The notes under the pieces: model-generated | The model's input: the letters and a program-made list of their open reading frames with translations, nothing else | Databases searched by the model: none | What the model was told of the DNA's origin: nothing | Shown here: positions 43,532 to 51,758 of the stretch, piece by piece | Layout of the letters: the number at the start of each line of letters is the position of its first letter | How positions within the stretch are numbered: the first letter of the stretch is position 1 | Virus record (IMG/VR): IMGVR_UViG_3300006033_000024 | Span: 1-64,000 of that record | Direction: 5' to 3' (one strand) | Length of the DNA: 64,000 bases | Origin: a virus | Program-made: the position numbers and the translations under genes

Positions 43532-43865
43532 CTGTTTTATCCTCTTTCCCTGTCAATTTCTTGACCTTGATTTGCAATGCGTTCAACGTATCCTCATGTT
43601 TGAACAACCGTTTCTTGCATTTCTTAGCAGCTTCGAAATAAACCTCGTGTCTTGCGTCCAATTCCTTACATACGGCTTTGTGATATTTCACATGGGCGCG
43701 AAGTTGTGCAATCTCACGTCCCGTTTTGGCAACGAACGGAAACAGATCGTCTGGATTCCAACGCGCACGTCCTACGAACGGATGCTCAAAATCTGGGTGA
43801 TGGAACAAACAAGTTGTTTTGTTACCTTTGACAATAAATTCATACCAACCACGTTCTTTACTCAT
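43521..43865 (-). CDS. 114-aa hypothetical protein
   Basis: ATG after AGGAGGAAATGAT. N-terminal part has a Cys/His group (TTCLFHHPDFEHPF) that could bind metal; the rest is basic helix (FEAAKKCKKRLFKHED). No family recognised. First gene after the palindromic promoter at 43884. Confidence 0.72.
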   Translation of the reverse strand: MSKERGWYEFIVKGNKTTCLFHHPDFEHPFVGRARWNPDDLFPFVAKTGREIAQLRAHVKYHKAVCKELDARHEVYFEAAKKCKKRLFKHEDTLNALQIKVKKLTGKEDKTDGI

Positions 43866-43883
43866 ATCATTTCCTCCTATGGT

Positions 43884-43912
43884 ATTATACCATATTTTCT
43901 TGTTTTACGCAA
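43884..43912 (-). promoter_or_regulatory. sigma-A-like promoter with palindromic -10 region
   Basis: - strand TTGCGT, 17-base spacer, TATAAT. The -10 box is the centre of a perfect palindrome ATGGTAT-A-ATACCAT, a likely repressor site. It overlaps the stop of the 43885-44112 gene. Confidence 0.7.
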
Positions 43913-44112
43913 TCCCCATAATGCCTACAAAGAATCTCGTCAATCAATCCTTCAAATGCCCAAAAGCTGTTAACTTCACAAACCCCGTTATGTTCGGATA
44001 GAAAATATTCCCAGTCTGTACTCTTGATCATTAGGCGTTGTCCCATGATAGTCATGCGCATACCACCAACATAATTAAACACATACCCAAGTGGATATTT
44101 CGGCGGGTTCAT
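43885..44112 (-). CDS. 75-aa hypothetical protein
   Basis: Starts MNPPKYPLGYVFNYVGG. Short beta-rich N-terminus, aromatic middle (WEYFLSEHNGVCEVNSFWAF) and acidic end. No family recognised. The stop lies within the downstream promoter. Confidence 0.7.
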   Translation of the reverse strand: MNPPKYPLGYVFNYVGGMRMTIMGQRLMIKSTDWEYFLSEHNGVCEVNSFWAFEGLIDEILCRHYGDCVKQENMV

Positions 44113-44115
44113 TCT

Positions 44116-44226
44116 TTAACGCCACAAAAACATCGAAAGTACAAACAACGCCATAATGATGACCAAACCAATGTTTAACGCGTTTACATCGTTCCATAAT
44201 TGTGGTTTCTTACTTTTGAACTTCAT
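44116..44226 (-). CDS. 36-aa single-pass membrane protein
   Basis: Too short for standard ORF lists. Starts MKFKSKKPQLWNDVN and has one membrane helix (NIGLVIIMALFVLSMFLW). The basic N-terminus predicts an inside orientation. It overlaps the upstream gene by 17 bases, with GGAGGATAAAATCA before the ATG. Function unknown. Confidence 0.6.
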   Translation of the reverse strand: MKFKSKKPQLWNDVNALNIGLVIIMALFVLSMFLWR

Positions 44227-44497
44227 TGATTTTATCCTCCAGTTCTTGTGCTTCTTTCAACAAGTCCATGATATTCCCATATGTTTGCAATAAGTTGCGT
44301 TCGTCCTCTGTCCAATTACGATTTGAAGCGCGAAGTCCAGTTAATTGATACCGGTCTGCAAAGAATAAAATCAGAGCATCAAAACTGATTTCGTTGTGAC
44401 TGATCCGAACGTCTCTTTCAAAATCGATATTATCTGCCGCCAAATGGCAACACTTCACCAAATTCTTATCGCGATAAAATAAATCTTTTATTTTCAT
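44210..44497 (-). CDS. 95-aa hypothetical protein
   Basis: ATG after CGGAGGAATT. Codons 3-8 are themselves an exact ATAAAA-N6-TTTTAT dyad on the coding strand. Helical, with a coiled-coil end (MDLLKEAQELEDKINEVQK). No family recognised. Confidence 0.72.
   Translation of the reverse strand: MKIKDLFYRDKNLVKCCHLAADNIDFERDVRISHNEISFDALILFFADRYQLTGLRASNRNWTEDERNLLQTYGNIMDLLKEAQELEDKINEVQK
44474..44491. repeat. 18-bp dyad inside a coding start
   Basis: ATAAAA-TAAATC-TTTTAT on the + strand. It lies just after the ATG of the 44210-44497 gene and encodes IKDLFY, the only exact copy found inside a supported gene body. Confidence 0.75.
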
Positions 44498-44841
44498 AAT
44501 TCCTCCGGGTAGTTTTCTTCATACCACGCCACCATATCCTCAACCGAATTAAATACCGAATATTCATCCGACAGACTAAACGTTCCATCACCACATTTGT
44601 GTACGCATGTAATATATCCGTCTCGGTCGCCAGACAACCCCAGTACGGCATGCAAAGCAGCTTCAATCCGGTATAGGCGTTTGGCGTCATAAACAATCCC
44701 TTGGATCAACACAAACTCATCCGGCAAATTAAATCCTTTTTCATTATCTAACAGGATTTCCCTAACTTGTGGTGTCCACACACCATTTGACTTATCTTCA
44801 TGCTCTAAGATTTTATTCCATGCAATTTGATACTTGTTCAT
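44494..44841 (-). CDS. 115-aa hypothetical protein
   Basis: Starts MNKYQIAWNKILEHEDK. Contains IYDAKRL-like helices and an acidic aromatic C-terminus (EDMVAWYEENYPEEL). The MNKYQ start recurs in the 45061 gene, suggesting related N-termini. Its ATG lies inside a dyad and has only a weak purine group upstream. Confidence 0.75.
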   Translation of the reverse strand: MNKYQIAWNKILEHEDKSNGVWTPQVREILLDNEKGFNLPDEFVLIQGIVYDAKRLYRIEAALHAVLGLSGDRDGYITCVHKCGDGTFSLSDEYSVFNSVEDMVAWYEENYPEEL

Positions 44842-44857
44842 AAAAGTCCCATTTTAT
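44840..44857. repeat. 18-bp dyad ATAAAA-GTCCCA-TTTTAT
   Basis: Exact dyad copy holding both the TGA stop of the upstream gene and the ATG of the downstream gene on the - strand, so no separate spacer exists. Confidence 0.83.
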
Positions 44858-45060
44858 CAGTAGCAAGGCAACAAATAACGCGCCACGCGTAACAACTCTT
44901 CGGCAGGGATATGCACCTCTTCCTCGCCGATTTCACAACCATAGATAAGTCCGTTTGCATATACACAATGTAACCGTTCGCTATTGCGTGTGATCACCCA
45001 GAACGGGATACCAAGTTCAGCTACGTTGTGCAATTCTTCAATTATTTCTGAATATTTCAT
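44857..45060 (-). CDS. 67-aa hypothetical protein
   Basis: Starts MKYSEIIEELHNVAELG, ends VARYLLPCY. Compact alpha/beta pattern with YGCEIGEEEVHIP. No family recognised. Adjacent start and stop with 45061-45345. Confidence 0.72.
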   Translation of the reverse strand: MKYSEIIEELHNVAELGIPFWVITRNSERLHCVYANGLIYGCEIGEEEVHIPAEELLRVARYLLPCY

Positions 45061-45345
45061 TCATTCCAACTCCTTCCCAAACTGAATCGATTCAAGAGTG
45101 CAGCCTTTGAGATCGTGCTTTCTTGCATATTCGCGTGCCTCTTCGGATGTTCTGAAAGCGATTCTCGGCGGGTACCCAACTTTCTTAACTTTCAGAATAT
45201 GAGTGAAATTTTGGTCAACAAGTTCTTTTAACAATCCAACTTCTTGCCAACGTAGTATTCTTGATTCACCCGGAAGATCTTGTATTTGACCACAATTAAT
45301 CAAGTCTTCAACAATTTCATCCAATGCTTCTTGGTATTTATTCAT
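45061..45345 (-). CDS. 94-aa hypothetical protein
   Basis: Starts MNKYQEALDEIVEDLINCG; ends IQFGKELE. The C-terminal half (PPRIAFRTSEEAREYARKH) looks like a small alpha/beta domain. Gene begins directly after the upstream stop; CTTGGAGGAA-type purine group inside the upstream gene serves as ribosome binding site. Confidence 0.73.
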   Translation of the reverse strand: MNKYQEALDEIVEDLINCGQIQDLPGESRILRWQEVGLLKELVDQNFTHILKVKKVGYPPRIAFRTSEEAREYARKHDLKGCTLESIQFGKELE

Positions 45346-45738
45346 TCATTCCAACTCCTTCCAAACGGCTTCCAACTTCTCTTTAATTTCGTGATGTGCA
45401 AAACACTCGGCTTTTGAACGAAAACAATTGCCAAAGGCGTATCGCTGGATGTCTATGTTACAACAGAATGTTTCGTTAATGACGCCACAATTAGCCCAAC
45501 ACCAATATTCTTCTCCGAATTTAGGCTTGAACGGTTTAACAAGTTCGCGAATTTCGTCCATTAAAAGGTCTGAAAGACCATCAAGAACCAAATTGCGATG
45601 ATCTACCCCTAAATCGACCACATAGTTACCGGTGGTGCCGATAATCACTTCACGCCATCCAATGTCCGTTTTTACTTCCATGCGTTTTTTCTTATCTGCG
45701 ACATCAATCAATAATCTGCATCTTTCAAGTTTATTCAT
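45346..45738 (-). CDS. 130-aa hypothetical protein
   Basis: Starts MNKLERCRLLIDVADKKK. Contains CWANCGVINETFCCNI with several Cys, possibly metal binding, and RSKAECFAHHEIKEKLE near the end. Ends in a purine-rich coding segment that serves the next gene. No family recognised. Confidence 0.73.
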   Translation of the reverse strand: MNKLERCRLLIDVADKKKRMEVKTDIGWREVIIGTTGNYVVDLGVDHRNLVLDGLSDLLMDEIRELVKPFKPKFGEEYWCWANCGVINETFCCNIDIQRYAFGNCFRSKAECFAHHEIKEKLEAVWKELE

Positions 45739-45950
45739 TCCTTCGCCTCCTTACTTTCTAATGTGTATTCTTTCCCTAAAATACCCTCAAACGATCGGGC
45801 AATTGTATCAACACCCCAGCCCTTTGTCCAAAAAACCTCTTGTGGATCATATGGTGCCTGCTTTAACGTCCAATCCCAACCCCCAAAAGATACCACATTA
45901 CCAATTTCTAACCCCATGTACTCCGCAACTTCTCTTGTCGTTGTTTTCAC
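45735..45950 (-). CDS. 71-aa hypothetical protein
   Basis: Starts MKTTTREVAEYMGLEIGNVV. Trp-rich middle (SFGGWDWTLKQAP, FWTKGWGVD). ATG overlaps the upstream stop by four bases, and its own stop overlaps the next start, so the block 44116-46345 is tightly coupled. No family recognised. Confidence 0.72.
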   Translation of the reverse strand: MKTTTREVAEYMGLEIGNVVSFGGWDWTLKQAPYDPQEVFWTKGWGVDTIARSFEGILGKEYTLESKEAKE

Positions 45951-46345
45951 TTGTTCTCCTTAGTGGATTCATCAATCCTATCCTTACTGATCGAATACCA
46001 AAATTCAATTTCATCATCGTAATTAATATCGCCATTTTTCTTGCGTGTCGCATAGGCTTCGTAATACACAAACCACGTTCCGGGAATGAGTTCTGGATCG
46101 ACATCTTGCCAAGCAAGTTCACGCCCAAGCAGTTTCATTTCTTCGCGGATGGACAGAACGACGTCGTTGTTCGTAGTCTTCTGCAGGGGATACGATTTCT
46201 CACTTAAATCAGTGCCCCTAAACGAAGATCTAACGTTAAAATAATGACCATCTTTAATCTTCTTACGCAGCCAAACAGAATATTGTAGATTGAAATATAT
46301 CCGCCAGAACGGAACAAATAAATTATGCCAGAAACATGAGTTCAT
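45947..46345 (-). CDS. 132-aa hypothetical protein
   Basis: ATG after AAGGAGAGTAAT and its own sigma-A promoter. An aromatic N-terminus (FWHNLFVPFWRIYFNLQY) could be a short membrane-associated segment; the C-terminal half is beta-rich (LIPGTWFVYYEAYATRKK). No family recognised. First gene of the 42957-46345 small-gene unit, apart from internal promoters. Confidence 0.74.
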   Translation of the reverse strand: MNSCFWHNLFVPFWRIYFNLQYSVWLRKKIKDGHYFNVRSSFRGTDLSEKSYPLQKTTNNDVVLSIREEMKLLGRELAWQDVDPELIPGTWFVYYEAYATRKKNGDINYDDEIEFWYSISKDRIDESTKENK

Positions 46346-46368
46346 ATTACTCTCCTTAATTCTTCCCT

Positions 46369-46397
46369 ATTATAACACAATTTACTTAAAAAATCAA
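46369..46397 (-). promoter_or_regulatory. sigma-A promoter of the small-gene block
   Basis: - strand TTGATT, 17-base spacer, TATAAT, followed within 20 bases by AAGGAG and the ATG at 46345. Confidence 0.85.
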
Positions 46398-46432
46398 TTA
46401 CCAAAATAAGCACAACGCATAGCAAACAAAGG

Positions 46433-47119
46433 TCAAGAATTAACTTGACCTTGATCTACAATTTCAACGATGCCCAACTCGATCAACTCATCAACCATTT
46501 GGATAATCAACGATTGTTCTCGTATTAGTTGAATATGTCCACATCCCAATTCATATAATTCACCACTAAAATGACCACTCTTCATAAATAGTGTGGGTTC
46601 ATCGCAACCGGGATAAAAACATAAACTAACATCGCCATATGGATACTTGGCATGTTCACTATACATCCAAAACTTATTCGGGTTCCACGAAAACAACCTG
46701 TCGTTGATCAATGACCAGTCCTTAACGCGCAAGCCGCGGATAAAAAGGCTGGTATGACGCCATGTTTTATGAGAAATGGATCCCGAAGGTTCTTCCCATT
46801 CTTTTTCGTATGTTACAAGCCCACGATGATTGGGATACATTTTCATCGTCTTCTCGGCGTAACGCATCGCGCCATAACGTTCTTTCCAGTTCCTCCATAC
46901 TTTGCGTGACGCTAAGTACGAATCCCGGCGATCATCATACGCCTTAGAACGTATGCCGATATTAGTTGTGATGCCTTGCCAATCGCCATAGTCGTCCGAC
47001 GACCAATAGACCCCCACGGGATAGACATCATACTTTTTACATATAGCATCAATTTCGGCTTTCGCTAATTCGATATTGCGTAATTCTTGTTCGTTCGGCT
47101 TTACGTTTTTCTTTCGCAT
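46433..47119 (-). CDS. 228-aa hypothetical protein
   Basis: ATG after AGGAGGTCGCC. N-terminal helix is basic (RKKNVKPNEQELRNIE), then a Trp/Tyr-rich alpha/beta region (VGVYWSSDDYGDWQG, WRNWKERYGAMRYAE). Cys and His are few and no catalytic signature is visible. Dyad element directly upstream. No family recognised. Confidence 0.78.
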   Translation of the reverse strand: MRKKNVKPNEQELRNIELAKAEIDAICKKYDVYPVGVYWSSDDYGDWQGITTNIGIRSKAYDDRRDSYLASRKVWRNWKERYGAMRYAEKTMKMYPNHRGLVTYEKEWEEPSGSISHKTWRHTSLFIRGLRVKDWSLINDRLFSWNPNKFWMYSEHAKYPYGDVSLCFYPGCDEPTLFMKSGHFSGELYELGCGHIQLIREQSLIIQMVDELIELGIVEIVDQGQVNS

Positions 47120-47130
47120 GGCGACCTCCT

Positions 47131-47148
47131 ATAAAATATTGATTTTAT
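47131..47148. repeat. 18-bp dyad ATAAAA-TATTGA-TTTTAT
   Basis: Exact dyad copy between the stop of the SAM synthetase gene and the AGGAGG of the 46433-47119 gene. Confidence 0.85.
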
Positions 47149-47149
47149 G

Positions 47150-48304
47150 CTAAAACTCTAGGGTAATAAAGTCTGCGTATTCCTTAATGTCTTGCAGCTT
47201 GGGTAATTCTTCCCAAGTCCCTTTGTGACCACCGAAATGTCCGAAACAAGACGTTGTGGAATATCTGGGCAGTTTCAGTTGAAGTTCTTTAATGATATTG
47301 GCAACGCTAAAATCAAAGTGTGCGTTAATGATTTCCAACATCGCCTTTTCGCTTACGGTTGCATCGGTCGATCTGACGTGGACTGAAATGGGTTTTGCCA
47401 TTCCAATGCCGTAACTTACTTGGATTTCACAAGACGATGCAAGTCCGGCAGCGACAATGTGCTTTGCAACATAACGAGCGTAGTACGCACCGGAACGATC
47501 TACTTTAGAGGCGTCCTTGGAACTTAACGCTCCACCACCGATACGACCATGACCACCATAGGTGTCAACAACGATTTTGCGACCCGTCGTGCCACTATCG
47601 CCAAAGGATCCACCGACCGTCCATTCGCCCGCCGGGTTAATAATATATTCGGTGTTATCCAACCAACCCTGTTTAACGTTGGGGTTCCTTGTGAGTACGC
47701 AGTACGCGTCTTGTTTAATAATAGATTTCAACATGGAAAAATCTAGATTCCATTGTGATAACGGTTTATGGCATACGGAAATCAACACCGTTTTAATCCC
47801 AACAATCCTTCCATTGAGATATTCGACCGTTACTTGTGTTTTACCATCTGGATTTAAAAATCCGTCGTTAAACAACACGCTATCACTAAGAGAAGACGCA
47901 ATATCATGCGCCAGACTGATAGACAATGGCATATAGTCACGCGTTTCATTACACGCATATCCAAACACAATTCCTTGGTCGCCAGCTTTAATGTCATCTT
48001 CGTCGCTCGCAACTGCATGATTGATTTCCGGAGATTGTTGACCAACCTTAACGGCAATTTCGTAGTCTTCGTCATATCCGATTAGCACCAAGGTTTCCCT
48101 TGCGATTTCGGCGTAATCAAGGTTGGCTTTTGTTTTGGCTTCGCCATAGATCAAAACGAAGTTATCCTTGATCGTACATTCGACCGCCATCTTAGAATCT
48201 TCATCTTGTTCTAACGCAGCATCTAAAATAGCGTCTGCAATTTGGTCACAAACCTTGTCCGGATGTCCACGAAATACACTTTCGCTTGTGAAGTAAGTTA
48301 ACAT
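47150..48304 (-). CDS. metK: S-adenosylmethionine synthetase
   Basis: 384 aa, full family length. ATP and Mg site GHPDKVCDQIADAILD near the N-terminus; GDQGIVFGYAC near 108; GGSFGDSGTTGRKIVVDTYG near 235; GYGG/GHGRIGGGALSSKD after it. It makes SAM from methionine and ATP. In this genome SAM feeds two DNA methyltransferases and two radical SAM enzymes, so a phage copy makes sense. Confidence 0.95.
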   Translation of the reverse strand: MLTYFTSESVFRGHPDKVCDQIADAILDAALEQDEDSKMAVECTIKDNFVLIYGEAKTKANLDYAEIARETLVLIGYDEDYEIAVKVGQQSPEINHAVASDEDDIKAGDQGIVFGYACNETRDYMPLSISLAHDIASSLSDSVLFNDGFLNPDGKTQVTVEYLNGRIVGIKTVLISVCHKPLSQWNLDFSMLKSIIKQDAYCVLTRNPNVKQGWLDNTEYIINPAGEWTVGGSFGDSGTTGRKIVVDTYGGHGRIGGGALSSKDASKVDRSGAYYARYVAKHIVAAGLASSCEIQVSYGIGMAKPISVHVRSTDATVSEKAMLEIINAHFDFSVANIIKELQLKLPRYSTTSCFGHFGGHKGTWEELPKLQDIKEYADFITLEF

Positions 48305-48315
48305 TGTTTTCTCCT

Positions 48316-48333
48316 ATAAAACGTTCATTTTAT
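48316..48333. repeat. 18-bp dyad ATAAAA-CGTTCA-TTTTAT
   Basis: Exact dyad copy between the GHKL ATPase stop and the AGGAG of metK on the - strand. Confidence 0.85.
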
Positions 48334-48335
48334 TC

Positions 48336-49595
48336 TTAATCATCATCTTCGTCCACCACAACGTCTTCCCAGAATGTTTCATCGTCTAGATATTTGTCTA
48401 TGTTGGCAAACACCTTCGCTCTGATCTTACCAAAATAACTAGGATGGAAATCTTCGTTGTTCATCAGCTTCAAAAACTCTGCCTGCTTTTGTTTTGATAT
48501 TCTCCCCTTGACACTACGATACCACATCAGAAGTTTGCGATACGGACTATTAAAGAAAACCTTAAACGCATCATCTTCATCTGAACGTTTTTCGGATTCA
48601 TCAACGACGCGACTAAACCAATCCCACTTTTGTGCTTTCGCAATAATGAAGGATTCAATTTCTGTTCCGACGTGAACTTGTACATCTTCAAAATTATCGC
48701 TAACCAAAGCAGCTAACGCTCCAACCCCAGAAAGTTCTCGGTCAACACCTTTGGTAACAACAATCGCACTATCGGTCAAATCGTTTTCTTCGTAGTACAT
48801 TTCCTTAAACTCATTCAAGAATGTTTCACTTGCTTCGTTTAGAACGTCGAGGATGTCTTTTGCGTCCGTGTAAGTATCGGAAATCGCCTTAAAGATTTTG
48901 GGGTGACAGTTTTCAACAGTAATCAAGGATGCCGCAGTCAGTCTACGCAAATCCCAATAGTTGATTGCCTTACGGTCACGGTCAAGCGTGACCACTTCGG
49001 GATTAAAGTTGTATCCATATCTAAAGCTGCTATCCGTCTGAACATACAACCCCTTGACGAAGATCCGTCCTTCGAATTGTTTATCCAATAGGATGTCGCC
49101 ATATTCGGTCTGCACGGTTTCACCAAAGTTGTTTTCGATACATGGGAAAAGTTTGCGTAGATCATCATATACAAACTTACTTAGATTACTGATGGCAAAC
49201 GTAACCCCACCAGTGGGATCCGAACATTCATCCACTGAAATCTTCAATATAGGCGTACCGAACAATTCTGATTTGTCGAAGAATGGCGTCCATACTTCGT
49301 CATCGTTATATATGGTCACACCGTAACCATTACGCAACAAAACCAACAAGGCTAATTTATATCCTTCGCCGTACTGACCAATCTGTGCCTTGTCGTTGCC
49401 CTTTGTAGTATTGCCTAAGACTAACGTTGCAACATCAAGTTTAACGTCGGGAGAATAGATTGAAAGTGTATTATCCTCATAGTTTACTTCCATGTTGCCT
49501 TGGTCGATAGCGTTCTGCAATAATTCGCGGATTGCATCAGATACACTCCAATTGCCAACATAATTCGGCGAAATACTCAAATCAAATATTTTCAT
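48336..49595 (-). CDS. GHKL-type ATPase (Hsp90/MutL/histidine kinase fold)
   Basis: 419 aa. The N-box ATP site AIRELLQNAIDQG (about 23-35) and G-box IGQYGEGYKLALL (about 77-89) identify the GHKL fold. Missing are the dimerisation and phosphoacceptor parts of a sensor kinase and the MutL C-terminus. The rest is helical with an acidic end (VVDEDDD). It could be a DNA-dependent ATPase, a chaperone-like or an anti-host factor. Starts within the upstream gene. Confidence 0.82.
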   Translation of the reverse strand: MKIFDLSISPNYVGNWSVSDAIRELLQNAIDQGNMEVNYEDNTLSIYSPDVKLDVATLVLGNTTKGNDKAQIGQYGEGYKLALLVLLRNGYGVTIYNDDEVWTPFFDKSELFGTPILKISVDECSDPTGGVTFAISNLSKFVYDDLRKLFPCIENNFGETVQTEYGDILLDKQFEGRIFVKGLYVQTDSSFRYGYNFNPEVVTLDRDRKAINYWDLRRLTAASLITVENCHPKIFKAISDTYTDAKDILDVLNEASETFLNEFKEMYYEENDLTDSAIVVTKGVDRELSGVGALAALVSDNFEDVQVHVGTEIESFIIAKAQKWDWFSRVVDESEKRSDEDDAFKVFFNSPYRKLLMWYRSVKGRISKQKQAEFLKLMNNEDFHPSYFGKIRAKVFANIDKYLDDETFWEDVVVDEDDD

Positions 49596-49830
49596 TCTTA
49601 AGTTCCTCCATCCGTTCCTTTAATCCATCAACCACCCAATAATTTTGAACCGGCATTAAATCATCAACATCTGTAGCAGCCGAAGTATCACCCGGACTAT
49701 AATACACAAAGGCGGTGTCCGGGTAAACACCAAAACGCTTAAAAACGCCAATCTCTATCTTGCGTACCTTCCCATCTTTTACCGGAACATATGCAACCAA
49801 GTCACCCGGCTTAAAATCGTATTTACTCAT
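49582..49830 (-). CDS. 82-aa hypothetical protein
   Basis: Starts at the ATG of MSKYDFKPGDLVAYV, after ACGGGGTG; an ORF extension to 49956 has no ribosome binding site and overlaps the HAD gene. SH3-like beta barrel pattern (PGDLVAYVPVKDGKVRKIE), ending in a helix. It encodes the ribosome binding site of the GHKL gene near its end. Confidence 0.73.
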   Translation of the reverse strand: MSKYDFKPGDLVAYVPVKDGKVRKIEIGVFKRFGVYPDTAFVYYSPGDTSAATDVDDLMPVQNYWVVDGLKERMEELKNENI

Positions 49831-49831
49831 A

Positions 49832-50230
49832 TCAACACCCCGTTCCCCAGAACACGCCAATGGCGCGATCATCAATATATAAATCTGCACCGACCTTGCG
49901 TGGATCCGTACCCCATTTTTCAACCCTATCGGGAATATTCGCATTAACGGCATCAAAGGTCAACCCTTGCTCTTTACACCATGCTACGGCATTAGCAAGT
50001 AGTTCGTCCTCTCGACACGTCCATAAGATCAGTTGATGCCCGTCGGCGATTTGTTGTTTGAGAAATGCAATCAACCATACATTCGGTTTGCCGATGTCCG
50101 GCCATTTATTGACACACAACGTTCCGTCGAAGTCAACGGCGATAACTTGTTTATTGATAGATATACCCCCTATTTTACATACTCTCGTAAAACACCGAAA
50201 AAGTAACCCAAACCCATTTTTATAATCCAA
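49832..50230 (-). CDS. HAD-superfamily hydrolase
   Basis: Motif I VIAVDFDGTLC, motif II ILWTCRED, and a late YIDDRAIGVF acid pair define a small HAD phosphatase or nucleotidase, about 108 aa in its conserved part. The start is uncertain: the ORF begins with TTG at 50230 without a ribosome binding site, while AGGGGG sits seven bases before an ATC codon at 50158. A non-AUG start or a longer leader is possible. It may dephosphorylate nucleotides. Confidence 0.78.
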   Translation of the reverse strand: MDYKNGFGLLFRCFTRVCKIGGISINKQVIAVDFDGTLCVNKWPDIGKPNVWLIAFLKQQIADGHQLILWTCREDELLANAVAWCKEQGLTFDAVNANIPDRVEKWGTDPRKVGADLYIDDRAIGVFWGTGC

Positions 50231-50531
50231 GCTGCGATATTTTCATCGTCGCCTTTTATGCGTTTTTATCGCAAAATAAGGTCGTATCGGTAGAAAATAT
50301 CGGATATTATCGGTGTTTCGGTCAATGGTGTACCAAAAACCACCCAGAATAGACCCAAAACTGTCATATTTAGACATAAAAGAATAGTTTTATGTAAACT
50401 AACAAAACACGGTGGGGTGTGCAGTTTCAATCACACGTCCTGCGTACTATGGCATATCCCGAAGGCAACCATGCGTTCCGGCAGAGATTATTGTCTTAAC
50501 CGACTCTTATTGCTCGTCTACCCACCTAAGT
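50231..50531. other. non-coding spacer with dyad and structured parts
   Basis: No supported gene. Contains TATCGG three times (50290-50320), the dyad at 50376, inverted repeat GTGTG/CACAC around 50416-50434, and a CAGGACGTGTG sequence on the - strand that resembles the start of the 88-nt element but lacks its other blocks. It follows the radical SAM gene stop. Confidence 0.5.
50376..50393. repeat. 18-bp dyad ATAAAA-GAATAG-TTTTAT
   Basis: Exact dyad copy in the spacer, about 150 bases upstream of the HAD gene and not joined to a ribosome binding site. Confidence 0.83.
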
Positions 50532-51440
50532 TTACACCGTTACCGATTCTGATTTAACTAACGCAAACATATCATCAATACTATCCATAATCTTCATCCG
50601 GTGCATGTTGGTAGAACTTTGTGCGAACTCACCCATCACGGTATCAATGTACATCGTATGTTGCCCATCCGAACCCATGAAGAACTCTGCCCATTGTTCG
50701 TCTGTCAAGAACCGATGTGGATCTAATTGCTTAATGGCTAAGTTGTCAAAGCTGAATACGGGGAAATGCCCGACGTATTCCCAAAGGTTGTCATGCAACC
50801 ATTGTTTGTTGGCTTCAATCGCTTTACCCATAACGTCGTAAAGCTGTACGCCACGACGAAGATACTTATATCCTAAGACCAATACCTTGAACGGGAACTT
50901 CGACAAGTAATCAAAAACTTCCTTGCCATGGATCCCATTGATCAGATGAACAACGGCGTTCTTGTTTTGCGATACCATTTCCCAAAATGAATCATTCGTA
51001 TGATGATAGGAAACGCCAACACCATGAACCAACTTACGGTCAATCAACGTATTCACAAAGTGCAAGTTATTTTCGTATTCCACTTGGTTTACCGTAATGT
51101 TGGCTACAATGCCACGCGCCTCCAACTTGCAAAGGAACTCAACCAGATCGGGATGACTTGTAACCATGCCACCACCGATCGCCAATTCTGTCCCCGGACG
51201 CAAGGTATCAATAAACTTCAAATCCATGATGTTGCCATGTATGCCATCCAACCCACTGCCCTCGTGACACATTGTGCATCCCACGTTACAGTAGTTGGTA
51301 ATTTTGATGTCAATATTCTCTGGGAACTTGGCATCAAAGAAATCAAGATCGTTCTCGCGAACTTTTGTCCCGTCGTCAAAAAGTGTGACGGCGTAGTTTC
51401 CGTTTTGATACTGATATAATTGTTTAATTTCGTTTTCCAT
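50532..51440 (-). CDS. radical SAM protein (YCNxGCTMCHEGS subgroup)
   Basis: 302 aa. The cluster motif is TNYCNVGCTMCHEGS (CxxxCxxC, about residues 48-62), preceded by the DIKITNYC strand common to SPASM-like and phage radical SAM proteins. GGGMVTSHPDLVEFLCKL supplies a SAM-binding glycine motif. It resembles peptide- and tRNA-modifying families rather than QueE, though no SPASM domain is clear. Next to the FETNSSS genes. Confidence 0.85.
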   Translation of the reverse strand: MENEIKQLYQYQNGNYAVTLFDDGTKVRENDLDFFDAKFPENIDIKITNYCNVGCTMCHEGSGLDGIHGNIMDLKFIDTLRPGTELAIGGGMVTSHPDLVEFLCKLEARGIVANITVNQVEYENNLHFVNTLIDRKLVHGVGVSYHHTNDSFWEMVSQNKNAVVHLINGIHGKEVFDYLSKFPFKVLVLGYKYLRRGVQLYDVMGKAIEANKQWLHDNLWEYVGHFPVFSFDNLAIKQLDPHRFLTDEQWAEFFMGSDGQHTMYIDTVMGEFAQSSTNMHRMKIMDSIDDMFALVKSESVTV

Positions 51441-51462
51441 GTCAAGTTCCCCTTTTATTTAT

Positions 51463-51747
51463 TTATCCGTCATATCCATAATAACCGATTACCACCATTT
51501 CGTCCCCAGACGGCGTAGTGAATTTTTGCGAATAAGTTTCGTAACAATCGCCAAATTCTGTCCAAGTCCAAAAACGATATTCGTCTGTATCTGCGCTTTT
51601 ATTTTTGGCGTCAACCAACTCGCCCCCATATCGATCAAAGATAAGTTTGTTGCCTTTATAATCTTCAAATTGTTGTTTTGTAAGAATGGTCAAGCTGTGT
51701 GTGCTGCTACTGTTGGTTTCAAATACACCACGTCGAATTTGTTTCAT
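51463..51747 (-). CDS. phage protein with RRGVFETNSSSTHS start
   Basis: 94 aa. The start MKQIRRGVFETNSSSTHS is almost identical to that of the next upstream product and is known from many Bacillota phage proteins of unknown role. The remaining 75 residues (DYKGNKLIFDRYGGE, TWTEFGDCYETYSQ) are unrelated to those of the neighbour. The conserved N-terminus may be a signal for a shared partner. Confidence 0.8.
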   Translation of the reverse strand: MKQIRRGVFETNSSSTHSLTILTKQQFEDYKGNKLIFDRYGGELVDAKNKSADTDEYRFWTWTEFGDCYETYSQKFTTPSGDEMVVIGYYGYDG

Positions 51748-51758
51748 ATTTTCTATCC

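Noticed and set aside
50400-50460. Possible fifth copy of the 88-nt element
   Set aside because: Only the CAGGACGTGTG start matches; GTAAAT and AAATAAGC blocks are absent.
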